This document shows positions 11,161 through 22,000 of a stretch of DNA of 47,660 nt, piece by piece. Each line of letters starts with the position of its first letter. The stretch's first letter is position 1. The DNA comes from Basidiobolus meristosporus CBS 931.73 (taxonomy: Eukaryota > Basidiobolomycota > Basidiobolomycetes > Basidiobolales > Basidiobolaceae). The translations under genes and the position numbers were made by a program. The notes beneath the pieces were generated by a model, which saw only the letters and a list, made by a program, of their open reading frames with translations, was not told the origin of the DNA and ran no database searches. The stretch covers positions 1 to 47,660 of the forward strand of contig MCFE01000670.1 of assembly GCA_002104905.1 (NCBI GenBank). Reading direction: 5' to 3'.

Positions 11161-12070
11161 ACTTGGCAATAGCAACTTCGGCAATAAAAGCTTTACAACA
11201 TACCCTAGGAAACGATCTTGGCCTAGGCCAGCAGAATGTGGACGGAATACCCGTAGGATCAATGATTCCCAGTTCTCGGGTGGGACACTCCCGTGGAGAA
11301 GGTCATCCATGTCATCACCAAGAAAGTCCTCTGGGGAGATATTGGCCGGCGGCTCTCAGGAATAGTGTTGATACTGGAAGTGACCGAACATTTGGTTGCC
11401 ATCCGAAGGACTCCTCCGCCCCAAGCTTTGTGCACGATTCTCCGACGCTTTTCACCCTCCATTCTGGTCATATACGCTTTACTTCAATCCGATAAGTCGC
11501 CAAGTGACGTACCGCACCTTCGTTCTTATGAATAAACCCCTAGGTGCAGGATTGATGGTGGACCTATCCCTTTTGGGGAGGACGTGACCTGGATGACCGG
11601 AAGCGGGAGGGGGTCAGGGGTAAATCTTCTCTGGGGCGAATTGATACCATCACAATACAGTACCACTCAACACAACACAAAACAACAGTCCAAAGGCAAT
11701 GTTGCATGGGGTCAGCAAGGCTGGGCTTTAATCGATTCTAATAAGATGGATTCGGACGGGTAATAAGTGGGGTGGTATGGTCCACCAGACAGCGTCGGAC
11801 TGGGTTGGATTGGGCGGAAGGGTCTAAGGCTCAGGGTAGGTGAAGGGCGTGGGGATTCAATCCGGGGGAACGGACTTGGGAGAATCCGTCGGGTACCGCG
11901 TAGACCGCCCCCACCACCACCCACCAGGAAAAGTGAGGGGAGAGTGGGGGTTCGACGGTGAGGATTGATCGCGAACCGGGCTCAGCTTGAGGTGGGGTGG
12001 GGCGGTGGCAGGAGGGAGTGGCACCATACCACTGACCCGCGAAGATGGTCCACGAACGGGGGGACGGGGA
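11161..12070. other. Boundary between repeat-rich and GC-rich DNA; no gene recognised
   Basis: GC content and CpG frequency rise sharply from about 11160. Overlapping short frames on both strands (for example 11259-11471 and 11293-11535) have no recognisable motif. From about 11700 the strand becomes purine-rich with a C-rich run near 11907-11930. Likely the 3' flank of the LRR gene. Confidence 0.4.
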
Positions 12071-13160
12071 TTATATACAGGAGGGGGCGCAGATCGGGTG
12101 ACGCAGGACAATCCAATGGCGTAAGATGCATTGCACACTCTCCACGAAGTAGACGTCCGGGTCGGTGAAGATTAGCCGGTGACATCGGGTGCACCGCGGG
12201 ATCAGCGCCGGGAGAGTGGGGCAGGAGGCGAAGCAGCCCCGCGGGAGTAGGGATCGGATGCAGGCGAGGGGTCGACCGGACGTTCGACGGGGTCCGGCGA
12301 GGGATTCGCGGGAAGCGAGCTGTGTGGGTGGGGACCGGTCCCCTGAGGAAGTGTGCCGGCAGTAAAAGTGGGGATCTAGAACGCAGCACCTCCCGATCAC
12401 CTGCTGGGCAAAGTAGGAAAGGGAAGGGACGTTCGGGGGGAAGGCGAAGCTCTTGCTCCGACTGGGCTCGAAGTCGTACGGCTTCACCGCGGGGTTCCCG
12501 TCCGCCCACAGTGTGTACAGGGACTCCAGCTTCCCAACGGACCCGGGTAACCAGACGAGCTTGTTCCCAGTGATGTCCAGGGTCTTCAACTTTCTCAGCC
12601 GGCCTATCTGCGTAGGGAGCCGGGACAGCCGATTTTCGTGAAGAAAGAGTTGCTCCAGATTGACGAGCCTCCCCACCTCGGCCGGCAGCGAAACGATCTG
12701 GTTATAGCCGAGGTTCAGCTCCACCAGGTTGACCAGGTGGAACAGGCCGTTAGGTAGGCAGGACAGCCTGTTATCCTCCAGCCTCAAGGCGACCAGGTTC
12801 CGAAGGTCGTCGGCGACCGGGCGCGGCAATATCTATGGGCCCATGGCGAAGAAAACATTTGAGTCACGTTGCAACTTTACTTTGGGGAGCTCAAAAAGAA
12901 GGGTTGAGCGGGAGGGGAACTCCCGAGGCCTGAAAGATACTCACCAGACGGGACAAGCCGAAGTGTGCTAGGTAGAGCGTGCCCTTGATCGGCAATGTCT
13001 CGTTGCGGACCCTTGGCCGGGTGTGGGGTCGCGAGGAGGTGACGGGGGCTGGGGCCGGGGTCGGGCGTTGTTTGTGCAGATGGGTGATGGCAAAGGTGCT
13101 TTTGTCGGAAGATTCGCGCCGCCATATTATGAGGGAATATTCAGGCGCCGCTTCAGGCAT
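12071..13160 (-). CDS. Small leucine-rich-repeat protein with C-terminal Cys pairs
   Basis: Two exons: 13160-12945 and 12832-12071. The 112-nt intron is GTGAGT...CCATAG in phase 0 and joins FGLSRL to ILPRPVADD. Product 325 residues. About five LRRs of 23 residues (roughly 75-190) repeat the LxxLxLxxNxLxxLP pattern typical of SHOC2/Ras-suppressor-type proteins. The C-terminal third has CTRC (286-289) and CAPSC (320-324) flanking FTDPDVYFVE, which recalls the Cys-pair tail of short fungal LRR proteins and may bind zinc. The N-terminal 60 residues are low complexity. LRR proteins of this kind are protein-interaction scaffolds; the partner is unknown. An alternative second intron near 12410 (GTGATC) is possible, but the continuous frame keeps the Cys motif. 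Confidence 0.75.
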
Positions 13161-13966
13161 TCTTGGGTAGGGGAATGTGACGCAGAGAGCTAAGCTGCTC
13201 TTGGTGAGGTGGGTGATTGTTCAGTGGAATCAGGGAGATTCGACGATGGGGGAATTTTTTGCGCCAGACGGACGTGGCCATCCTATGTGAGAATCACTGA
13301 TGCGATGGGAGTAGCCGTCCAACGATCCCAGATCCGATTTTGCTTGGCGATGGACGCCACTGGGCCAATGGTGACATCGGAATCAATCCGGCTGGACTAG
13401 TATTGAGCCCGCGTACTCCAATCGGAGCTCCCTCTGGTGTCGTATGCTCAGTGAGGGCGAGTAGCGCGATGTGGAGCTGCTTGTAAGAAGGGTTCTGGTT
13501 TTTGTGGGAGAACGTGGTTTAGCCATCAAGTTAGGGACAACGCGGCGTCCATATCGGATGCGGAGCAGCAGCTACACTGGCGATGATGTGGCCATAACCC
13601 TGCTGGATACCTGTAGTGCGCAATACCATTGAATGCATTCTGGGACACAAAGAAGGGTGTAACAGGCAGGGGTGGCTGGCGGTTGCTGTCAGCAGACATC
13701 ACCGGGTCCGCCGTTACTGGTCTTCGGCCAAGATCTGCCAAAGCGAGCGCAAGCTCAGGGGGGGCGTGTGACGTTGAGCAACCCGGCCCAACCTTGCTTA
13801 CTATCACACCACCCCGCCACCCCTCTCACCTTGCACCAACTAAACCGGTACCTACACACCTACACCTACACCTACGCCTACGCCTATCGCACCCACATGC
13901 TTCTCAAAATTCCATCGAATGTCAACCAGGGAACCAGGGATTTTATTGGGTTTAGACGCAACGAAG
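13161..13966. other. Intergenic region upstream of the LRR gene
   Basis: No convincing gene. A degenerate CCTACA/CCTACG hexamer run lies at about 13850-13890. Overlapping short frames on both strands lack motifs or signals. Expected to contain the LRR gene promoter and the 3' end of the 13967-15104 gene. Confidence 0.4.
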
Positions 13967-15104
13967 CTAGGCTGAAGACTCAGGCCCCCAAGCTATCACC
14001 CTTCGCTTGTCGCTAAATATCTCGAAATCGTCGTACTGGAAAATCGGGGGATGCGACAGAAAGCCATAGTCGGCGCAGCAGGGGACGGACAAGCAATACT
14101 TCTCTTTCACCGTCAGCCGGTCCCAGAACTCCTGCAGCGGAGCATGACTGTGGACGCCCAGCACTATGTGGTAGTCGTACTTTCCCTCCGCCAGCTCCTC
14201 GCTGGGGATCTCGAAGTCCTGCGAGCAGGCTTGCACGCATATGAGTCTCTCGCTAATGTCGAGGCCCAGTTGTTGCGGCTTCACCGGCTTCATACGGGGA
14301 TCGATCGAGTAGATCTTCCAGATATCCGGGGTTTTCAGACAAAACACCCCCGCTGTGAAGGGGATCTTGCCGTCGCCAGGCACCCAAAGACACACCTTCT
14401 TCAGCCAGAAGTTGATCTGCAGCTGGGATTGGAGCTTCTGGAGTCCGATAAACACCCCGATGGTCTCGGTGATCTCCTTCGCGGTGATCTTGGTTTTGTG
14501 AAGGACCAGCTTCATCAGTGGCTGGTAACGGGTCTTCAGCAGCTTGTCGTGGAATATCAGCAGAAACTTCGTGATGTGGATACCGGTCGGGTACACGAAG
14601 GGCAGCTGCTCGTAAAACTCCTGCTTGTCTATGGCCCCCGCCTGAAGGGCGGTCTTTTTCTTGGCCTTCTTTGGATTGATGGGTACCAGCTCTTGGGCCC
14701 CCTCAACACCGGTGGGTTCCAGACTTGTCGCAGTCTCTACGGCCATTGGCTCCTCTGGATCTCTACGATCAGCGCACTGGCACTGCTCGAGCTTCCCCTC
14801 TAGCTCTTTCCTTAGCGTGCGCTCTCTAGCAAGCTCAGTCTTAAGATTGATGACATTGCGCTGGGTTTGGCGCAACAGGATTTCCAAGGTCTCTACTCTT
14901 CTCTCCAGCTGGGTCACTTCATCATTGGCCGTATTCAACATGACAGTTTCTCTGGCACCCTGTGGTTCTCTGTGAGAAGTAGCGAGCCAACTTCTGGAGC
15001 GCGCTCACGCACCTGTAGATCTCAACGACCCAGTGCTGCTCAGATCTAGAGGAGGAGCAGACCTGATTTGATGGATACCGCTTGGATCCTCGATTTTTTT
15101 TCAT
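13967..15104 (-). CDS. Unknown conserved-looking protein: coiled coil plus possible methyltransferase-like domain
   Basis: Exon 2 is an uninterrupted frame 14969-13967. A 43-nt intron (14970-15012, GTGCGT...CACAG) joins it in frame to exon 1 (15104-15013) that starts MKKNRGSKRY, giving 364 residues. If that intron is wrong, the first ATG inside exon 2 (14941) gives 324. Residues 45-95 form a heptad-rich coiled coil with Arg/Glu; 100-140 is Lys-rich. The C-terminal 220 residues contain VPGDGKIPF (227-235), YSIDP (251-255), VHSHAPL (303-309) and VPCCADYG (326-333). That order resembles motifs I, II and IV of Rossmann-type methyltransferases, but the match is loose and the assignment is my inference. 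No membrane segments. The function is not known to me. Confidence 0.7.
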
Positions 15105-15613
15105 CGATCTGGATCGGTGCGGAGAGTGAGCACACAGTCGGTCGAGTCAAACGAGATCGAAATCATCCGTCAACCAAGCACCAACCACGATCGGATTGAC
15201 GATCCCCATGGGCATGTGAACCGATCTGATGTTTTTAATAAACAAGCTGAGCTGCATCTTTATGGTGTTCAATGGAGACAGCATTCCATGAGAATATCCA
15301 TGCTAGCAGCAAAGGCCGTACGCAACACGAACCATTAAAGTGCGGTGTCGGTTGGACCTCATTCGACGCAGGCTCAAGTGCGTATTGCGACCTACGTTCC
15401 CACCAACTACGAACAGCAGGCATCCGTGACGCCACAAACTATGGGAGCTCTATCTACTTCCAACAAGATTCCAGAACCGAGCGCATACGCTGCCATAGCA
15501 TCCATCGGCCAACCATGAACATGCTCGGTGTCGGCAAGAGGACTAGACTGGACGTGGATTCCCAGTGCAAAAGAAAGGATTTTATTTCGTAATCGAGGCT
15601 TCTATAACGATGC
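15105..15613. other. Intergenic region, nothing recognised
   Basis: Between the 5' end of the coiled-coil gene and the 3' end of RPS28. Short frames exist on both strands without motifs. Probably the promoter of the coiled-coil gene plus the RPS28 3' UTR. Confidence 0.4.
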
Positions 15614-15896
15614 TTAGCGAAGGCGTCTAGCTTCACGCTCGGACTCCATAAGCACCAAAATGTCGTTCTCGCGAACGGGACCCTTGACGTTACGGATGAT
15701 GGAACGGGAGGTATCGTCCATGAACTCAACTCGGACCTGGGTGACTCCACCACGGGAGCCTGTGCGACCGAGAACCTTGATGACCTTGGCGTGCTTGACG
15801 GGGGCTTGTTTTTCCTGTTCAAGTGGTGGTTAGTACGGGGCCCTTGACGCCGAACGCGAATGGATGGATGGACAGAAGGTTAGATGAACGTACCAT
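15614..15896 (-). CDS. RPS28: 40S ribosomal protein eS28
   Basis: Exon 1 is only the start codon (15896-15894). A 79-nt intron (15815-15893, GTACGT...CTAACC...AACAG) follows in phase 0, and exon 2 (15814-15614) encodes the rest. The 67-residue product equals the usual eS28 length. It contains [19 protein letters not shown], then [16 protein letters not shown], and ends in [10 protein letters not shown], all diagnostic of eS28, a small-subunit head protein near the mRNA exit channel. An intron directly behind the ATG is common in fungal ribosomal protein genes. Overlapping longer frames in other phases here are not coding. Confidence 0.95.
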
Positions 15897-16384
15897 TTGT
15901 GATCAAAGGCGGCAGCAAGAAAAGGGGGGGGAACTCCTAGGAATCCTTAACTAATTTATTCCCAATAGCACCGATTTCAATCCAGGCATCCATATATAGG
16001 CTGGCCCACCCAATTTGTCCATCGAATTGGTCAAGATCATGGATTTCTTTATTTCGCCTGAAGCCTCTCGATCGATTCGTGATTAGGTGGAGGGGTTGCC
16101 AGGTCTGCTGGTGACCGTCTACTTCCGACGCTGCTGGCACGGTGACCAGGGGGACTCAAAGGAACGGAAGATAATGAAGGAAAGCGACCATTGTCCGAGT
16201 AAACCCTCGGATAAAGAAGTTATGTACATCAACTGCCAGGATACGCTGGGGTATGTCGCAGGCCGGAGAGTTGCAAGGCAATAGGGCGGCGACCAGATGA
16301 CCGACGTGGGGATTAACTATATTACAGGAATGGAAGAGACGGCGAGCAGATGCACTGGCCCTCGCCATCCCGGGCTGGGGAGGC
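15897..16384. other. Intergenic region between RPS28 and the PP2C gene
   Basis: Holds the RPS28 promoter/5' UTR and the PP2C 3' flank. No pyrimidine tract or TATA box stands out and no gene is recognised. Confidence 0.4.
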
Positions 16385-18180
16385 TCAATTTCTCATGGCA
16401 GACACGCCCAGCAGACTCCAGGCTTTCTTGATGTCGGCCGATGTCAAGACAGAGGTGTACGGTCTGTTGAGCACGGAGAAGAACATGGACACCACATCCT
16501 GAGTGGAGGAAACTTGCTCGGCCTCCTCCCCAGGCAGGACACCCACTCCGATGCTCAGCTTGATGTTGAATTTCGCGATCTGCCGGCGAAGCTGCTCTTC
16601 GGATAGTTCGGTGTGCGCCCCCTCCTCGAACAGGGTTTTGATGGTTTGCTCCCTGACGTCAGCAGCTTTCGCCAGATCAGTGTACATCCCCGACCCCAAG
16701 CGAGGCCCTCTGGACGACGCGTTCTCCAGTCGGTACCTGCGAATATCGGCCGAAAGGTCTGGCATGGGAGTGCCCCAGCCCGGAAGGCGGACCACCTAGA
16801 GGTGGGCAGTACGGTGAGCGGTATGCAGTGCGGATCGGTGCGAAGGATACTTACCATTGCTGTGATGTTGTCGGCGGAGCCGAATTGCTCAGCGTAGGAT
16901 ACGATGCGCATTGCCGCCGTGGTAGGGTCCGGGCATGTTTTGACCTGGGATTCGGTTAGACAGGTGATGGCATGGGTGGCTATGGTCTAACTGGACTTAC
17001 CGAATCCACAATCTCTTGATCGGTCATGACCGAGGTCACCCCGTCGGTGACCAGGACCATGAAGGCAACCTCCTCCCCAGCGACCTTCCGCACGATGATA
17101 TCCGGCTCGGCGATGACTCCGTACCGCTTCCCAATAGGGTCGCCGAAGGCTCGGGTATTGGCGAATTGGCCAACGGTCATCTCCTCGCCGAAAGAATCTC
17201 TGGTAAAGAAGCCGCCGTACTTGCGGATGCGGTCGAACTCCTTCTTGATGCTTGGGTGGTGGTCGGTGGTCAGAGTGTCCGCCTTCCCATTCCGAGTGTT
17301 GCAGAGGATCACCCTAGAAAACGACGGGGATCAGTTACCGAAGCGGCCGTGCAAAGCACCATGCCCACCGAAATTCGTTACCTGGTATCTCCGACGTGAG
17401 ACACGGTGATGTTAAGCCTGGGGGAGGCCCAGAATGGGTTTCCGTTCATGGGTTCAACGAGCGCCACGGAGCCGGTGGAGCCGTCGTGGTAGCGTAGGAT
17501 CTTGGTGACCTCCAGGTCAATCTGCAGAAAGGCCAGCACCATGCGCTGCTCCAATGAGAGCTTCCTCTCGTGTGTGGCACCGTAGGTGGAGAATTTCTTT
17601 TGGTAAAGCAGAGGGCCGATGTACGCCGGGACGTACTTCGACCAACGGATACCAAACTTCCTGTAGGCATCCACGATAAGTTCGGCGTCCTCGGGGGTCA
17701 TGCCTTCGAGCTTCTCATGAAGATGGGCCGAGAGATAATCGACACAATGGGAGCCTCCGTGGCTACAAAACAAAGGGACAGGTAAACAAAGGGATGAAGG
17801 AGCTGAGGGAGGTTTAATTCTGTAGCTCACCCATCGAATACTCCAAAATACAAGAGTTGGTTAGGGAGGTGGTCGAGCTTCACAGTGGAGCTCTTATATC
17901 TGTCCTCATTGTAGTCTCTCATCCCTCTGGTAGACCGTATGCCCACCAGATTGGGCGAGTTCTTCAGGTTGACACGAAACGTATGACTCTGCGGGGTACG
18001 GACAACATAATAGTTTCGACCTAGTTTGGGCTTTTGCTTCGCCTCGGCTGCCCCGTTCGGTGCGGTGGAGATGGAGCTATATCGTAGGGAGCTGCCTTGA
18101 AAACAGCGTGGTCTGAAGGCAACTTTGGATCTTTTTAGCTGAAAGGTGGCTCTGGGTAATCGAAGGAGTGCAGAATTCAT
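16385..18180 (-). CDS. PTC6: Mitochondrial PP2C-family Ser/Thr phosphatase, Ptc6-like
   Basis: Five exons: 18180-17831, 17762-17382, 17313-17001, 16944-16855, 16795-16385. Four GT-AG introns of 56-68 nt keep one frame; product 514 residues. The N-terminus (1-40) is rich in Arg/Ser/Leu without acids, a typical mitochondrial presequence. PP2C metal-site motifs appear in order: RDYNEDRY (88-95), DGHGG (116-120, split by intron 1), VGDTR (240-244), RAFGD (298-302), LVTDG (331-335) and GSADN (370-374). All catalytic Asp residues are present. The family removes phosphate from Ser/Thr with Mg/Mn; yeast Ptc6 works in the mitochondrion, in dephosphorylating pyruvate dehydrogenase and in mitophagy. The 130-residue C-terminal extension is as in Ptc6. 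Symbol assigned by family resemblance. Confidence 0.9.
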
Positions 18181-19013
18181 CTCACTGGGGTATGGAAAGA
18201 AGGATATTATTTAAAGCAGAATGTGTCTTGGGTGAGGCTCGCTTGTTTCAACGGAGTTTATCCTTGGACTATCCCAATGATCCGATGATAGTGTAGGTAG
18301 GTGTATGCTGTGATTGGGCTGACATCCCTCCCAAAAGCTATTTGGCACTAGAGTTGGGGTGGCATGCACATGTTTCCAATTTCGACATTTGGTGGAATTG
18401 AAATATGTCTCTTTGCAGGTTGCAGCGCAATCCATGGAAATCCCATCGTAAATCCCATCATTTCAGGAGAAGTCGGACTGCTCTCCTCCAATTGCGCAGC
18501 CAATGGCCGCATTGGGGGCGCAATGTCAATTAATATTAAACCAGCTATCTAGTCTGTTGTTAGCAATATACAACCACGACAACATGTTACCTGCTGGGAA
18601 CCCGTAAGCCATGGAATTCCACGGGCCAAACATCCCTATTGCTCCCTCAATGAAAAATGCCACTACTGATAGAGATGCAGACGACACCAACAAATTGCTC
18701 GAGCTTTCATATCTTCCGAGTGCCCGATCTGCTCTGGAGCAGCTGGCCATCTAAGCTCTGGAGCAGCTCGTGGCCAATTGGACAGCCGCACGAATCCACT
18801 AGACATCTTGGATATAACAGTGTGCCATCTCTGGGATTGATTCTGAAGAAAGTAACTTTATATTGGGGGGAGGGTGTGATGATTTCAGGAGGTTGAGGTT
18901 ACAAAAGAGCACCGAATACGTGGAGAATCGAGGGGACGGGGGATTGGGCCATGCCCAAGGTTGGTATAAAGGATCCCGCATCAATAGTTAACATGCATTT
19001 GAAACGATACGAG
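18181..19013. other. Intergenic region between PP2C and tricalbin genes
   Basis: Contains the PP2C promoter and the tricalbin 3' flank. A minus-strand frame at 18526-18750 has a hydrophobic stretch (LSVVAFFIEGAIGMFG) that could be a membrane segment, but lacks further support. A direct repeat ctctggagcagct occurs at 18732 and 18758. Confidence 0.4.
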
Positions 19014-22000
19014 TTATTTTCTCTTGAAAGTGCTGAGATCAAGTCTTTTCTTTGTTGAGCCAGACAGAGAATTGGCCATCTCGCTTGAGCCAGGTGAGTT
19101 GCGTTCGCTGAAGGTGAACTTCAATAGGATCTTGCCTTTCGTAGCCTTCTGAAGGTCGACCCACACGCCTTCGGCTGGCTGGCTGTTGGTCAGATCAATG
19201 TGATCCCATATGTTGGTCTCATATTCGCCTAGGTCTACGTCTTGAAGCATGTTGTGATCGCGAACCAGGAAATTCAGTCGAACCGGAGAGCCATCAACGG
19301 GAATCGTGAAGCTTTCCTGCCACTTGGGCTCAAGTGTCTTCTTGATTATCTTGGTCTTGTAGACGGCCTTCCGGCCCCACCGGACTCGAACGTAGGGATC
19401 GCTGAGTCCATTACTGTCAACAGCAGGCAACTCCTTACCCTGAAGGATATCGACGGTTAAGAAGCCTGGCTCACCACACTTCTCATCGCTATATTGATCT
19501 AGAGCACTGCTGTCCCCGGATATCACACTCACGTCGTCCAGGTTCGAGATGGACAGCCTAGTGTTTGCCATGTCGATGCCTGGTGACTGGGGAACGCTAA
19601 GTTCTGACTGCGACTCATGTGGTCCCGAACGATCGTCAGCCATATCTTCCTGCATGCTTGGGCTGTTGGTCAGGCTTTCATTGATGCTGGGCGCGTCTTG
19701 TTCAGGAATTGGGCTTTGCGTCTCGGGGGTAGTGATACTGGCCTGTGGACTCGGTGGCGCATCTGGTGAGCCCGGCATGTTGGGCATGTTGGGCATATTT
19801 GTGCTGGCGCTTGTGCTGCTGCTAATGCTACTCCTGGTTGAATACGCCTCTAATGGCATATTGGAGTTCGCCGCAGGGGCAGCGATACTGCCCCGGTCCG
19901 ATGACTTTTTCTTCAGACCAAAAAGCCCGCCCACACCCTTCCCAACCCCTTTGCCAATCCCACCAATAGTTCCCCCGACAACCTTGGTGGCGCCACCCAC
20001 ACCTTTCCCAATAGCGTTCTTGGTGACTTCTTGGAAGGTCTGTTTACGATCGGTGGCCATACGCCCCACATGCTCGGGCTTAAACATCAACTTGAGACTG
20101 AGCGTGCCAGAGCCATCGCTGAGTGGGTAGTCTCCTTGAATCCAGGTTAGCGGCTCGAGATCCTTGGTATTGATCTGAAGATAGCCTAGGCGCTCGTATG
20201 ATTGGACTTGATTCCAGTCAAACACCTCGAAGATCAAAGAGTCTATGTTACGGGCGTGCACTGGGGCAGTAAACTCCTCCCCAAACACCGGGGAGAGCGT
20301 TTTCTTGATGACCTTCGTCTTGTGCACCTTATCTTTGTTTAGCTTGACCAACACAAATGGGTCGCTGGTTCCCGAGGAATCGGCCGCCCTCAATCCCTGG
20401 GCCTTCAGAATCCTCACCGTCACCAATCCTTTGTTGATCCAGCTCTGCGACTCGTCGATTTGGATCTCGACTGGGTAGAATTGGAACTTGAGGAGCAGCT
20501 TTCCGTCGGTGTTCTCGAATTCGTACCAAAAGCCTTCGTCTGGGCTGTGGTTGGGGTCCGACATTTGCGCCAATATGGTGGACAGCTCGATGGTCTTCCG
20601 TGCGACTATGCTCCTGTCGTCATCCATCTCGCGAAGGTACACCGAGATCCTGGCGAATTGAGATTCCTGAATGAATACCTCGCACTCCTCGTCAAAGTTT
20701 GGATTCTGCGCCCTTTTCTTGGTTTTGGTCCGATGGACGACACTGTACTCGTTGTTGTTGAGGAGCACCTCCGCGTACACCGAGTCTAAAGGCTGTCTCA
20801 TTCCTGTCGTATGGCACACAAGGACCGAGAGCAAGCCGGTGGAGTAGCGGGTGTAATCGACCGATGCGGCCTGGCCTGTGGCTTCAGTTAGAGAGTCCTG
20901 GGCCCCGCCGAGCTCGGACGGCGACTCGGAGACCTTGCGACGAGGCACCAGTTCGTTGATGGGATTGAAGCTAGCCTTCAGGTGGATCTGCCCCTTTTCC
21001 TTGCCTTCGAGGTTCAGCTTGAGCCTTAGATCCTGGGGGGAGCCGGGTCCCCACTGGTGCTCGCGGATCTGCTCCCCTAGCAACTGGCTGACTGGGATCG
21101 ATGTGGAGCCAAGAAGTCGATCTTTCCCCACCTTATCAAAGTCGTATACGTCAAGATAGATGATCTCCCGCGCGCTTCTGATCCCAACATAGTGCGTCTC
21201 GTTCCATATGGGGTTCAGGTTGTTGTCGATCACCTCGGTCTTGGAGATTGGCTTCCCGGAGATGGATACAACAACATATGGATCGGATTTGCCGATCTTC
21301 TCGACGTTCTTGAGATTCTGGGCTCCAACAAGATCCAGTCTTACCACACCTTTGGGTGGAGCAAGATGCCCGGGGGGGATGATGTTGTCCTTCATTTCGA
21401 TGGGTTTCCAGACAAAGGACAGCCGCACTTTGCCCGTGGCATGGCCGTTAAGAGTGAACCATTGGTTTTGCTCTGCCATTCGCTGTAACGCCTCATCCAA
21501 GCTAATGGTAAAGCTTCCTAACACCGGGTCAACAGCAAGGCCGCGTTCATCCATGACCTCAAAGGTAAAGGTGGCCTTCGACTTGTCGCTGATGAAAAGC
21601 TCCACCGGATCCTCCCAAGCAGGATTGGCCTTCCTCTTCAGGATCTTGGTGGTGAGGATCTTGGTCCCCTTGAGCTTCACGACGCTGTAGGGATTGAGTC
21701 TGGTATTGGCCCGGTTGTCAAGGTCCTTGGCTTGATGAACAAAGATCTTGAGGATTCCGTGGTTGGACTCGATTTGTGTTGTCGTGCCGTCCTCCTCGAC
21801 AATCGGCTCCACCACAGGATAGTAGGTGATGTCAAAGCAGACCTCTCCACGCTCCTTCCCGCCCTCTCTAATGACCTTGGCAATCACATTATCCTGCACG
21901 GGCTCATCCAGCAACGATACCAAATTGAAGGTTGCTGTGCCCAAGCTTCGGTCCTTCTTGATCTCCTCCTTGTCGAAAATCTCGAGAGTGAGGGTTTCGC

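Noticed and set aside
12322-12573. Plus-strand Arg/Ser-rich frame opposite the LRR gene
   Set aside because: Low-complexity shadow of GC-rich coding sequence; LRR pattern on the other strand is clear.
13850-13890. CCTACA/CCTACG run as a telomere repeat
   Set aside because: Not a TTAGGG-type unit, short and irregular, between housekeeping genes; treated as a microsatellite.
14051-14803. Plus-strand frame of 250 codons opposite the coiled-coil gene
   Set aside because: Mirror frame in GC-rich coding DNA; Leu/Arg/His-rich, no domain, and the minus strand has a coherent protein.
15454-15822. 122-codon minus-strand frame over RPS28
   Set aside because: Wrong phase; the overlapping frame encodes eS28 exactly.
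18526-18750. Small membrane protein on the minus strand between PP2C and tricalbin
   Set aside because: One hydrophobic stretch only, no promoter, exon structure or family; left as a remark.
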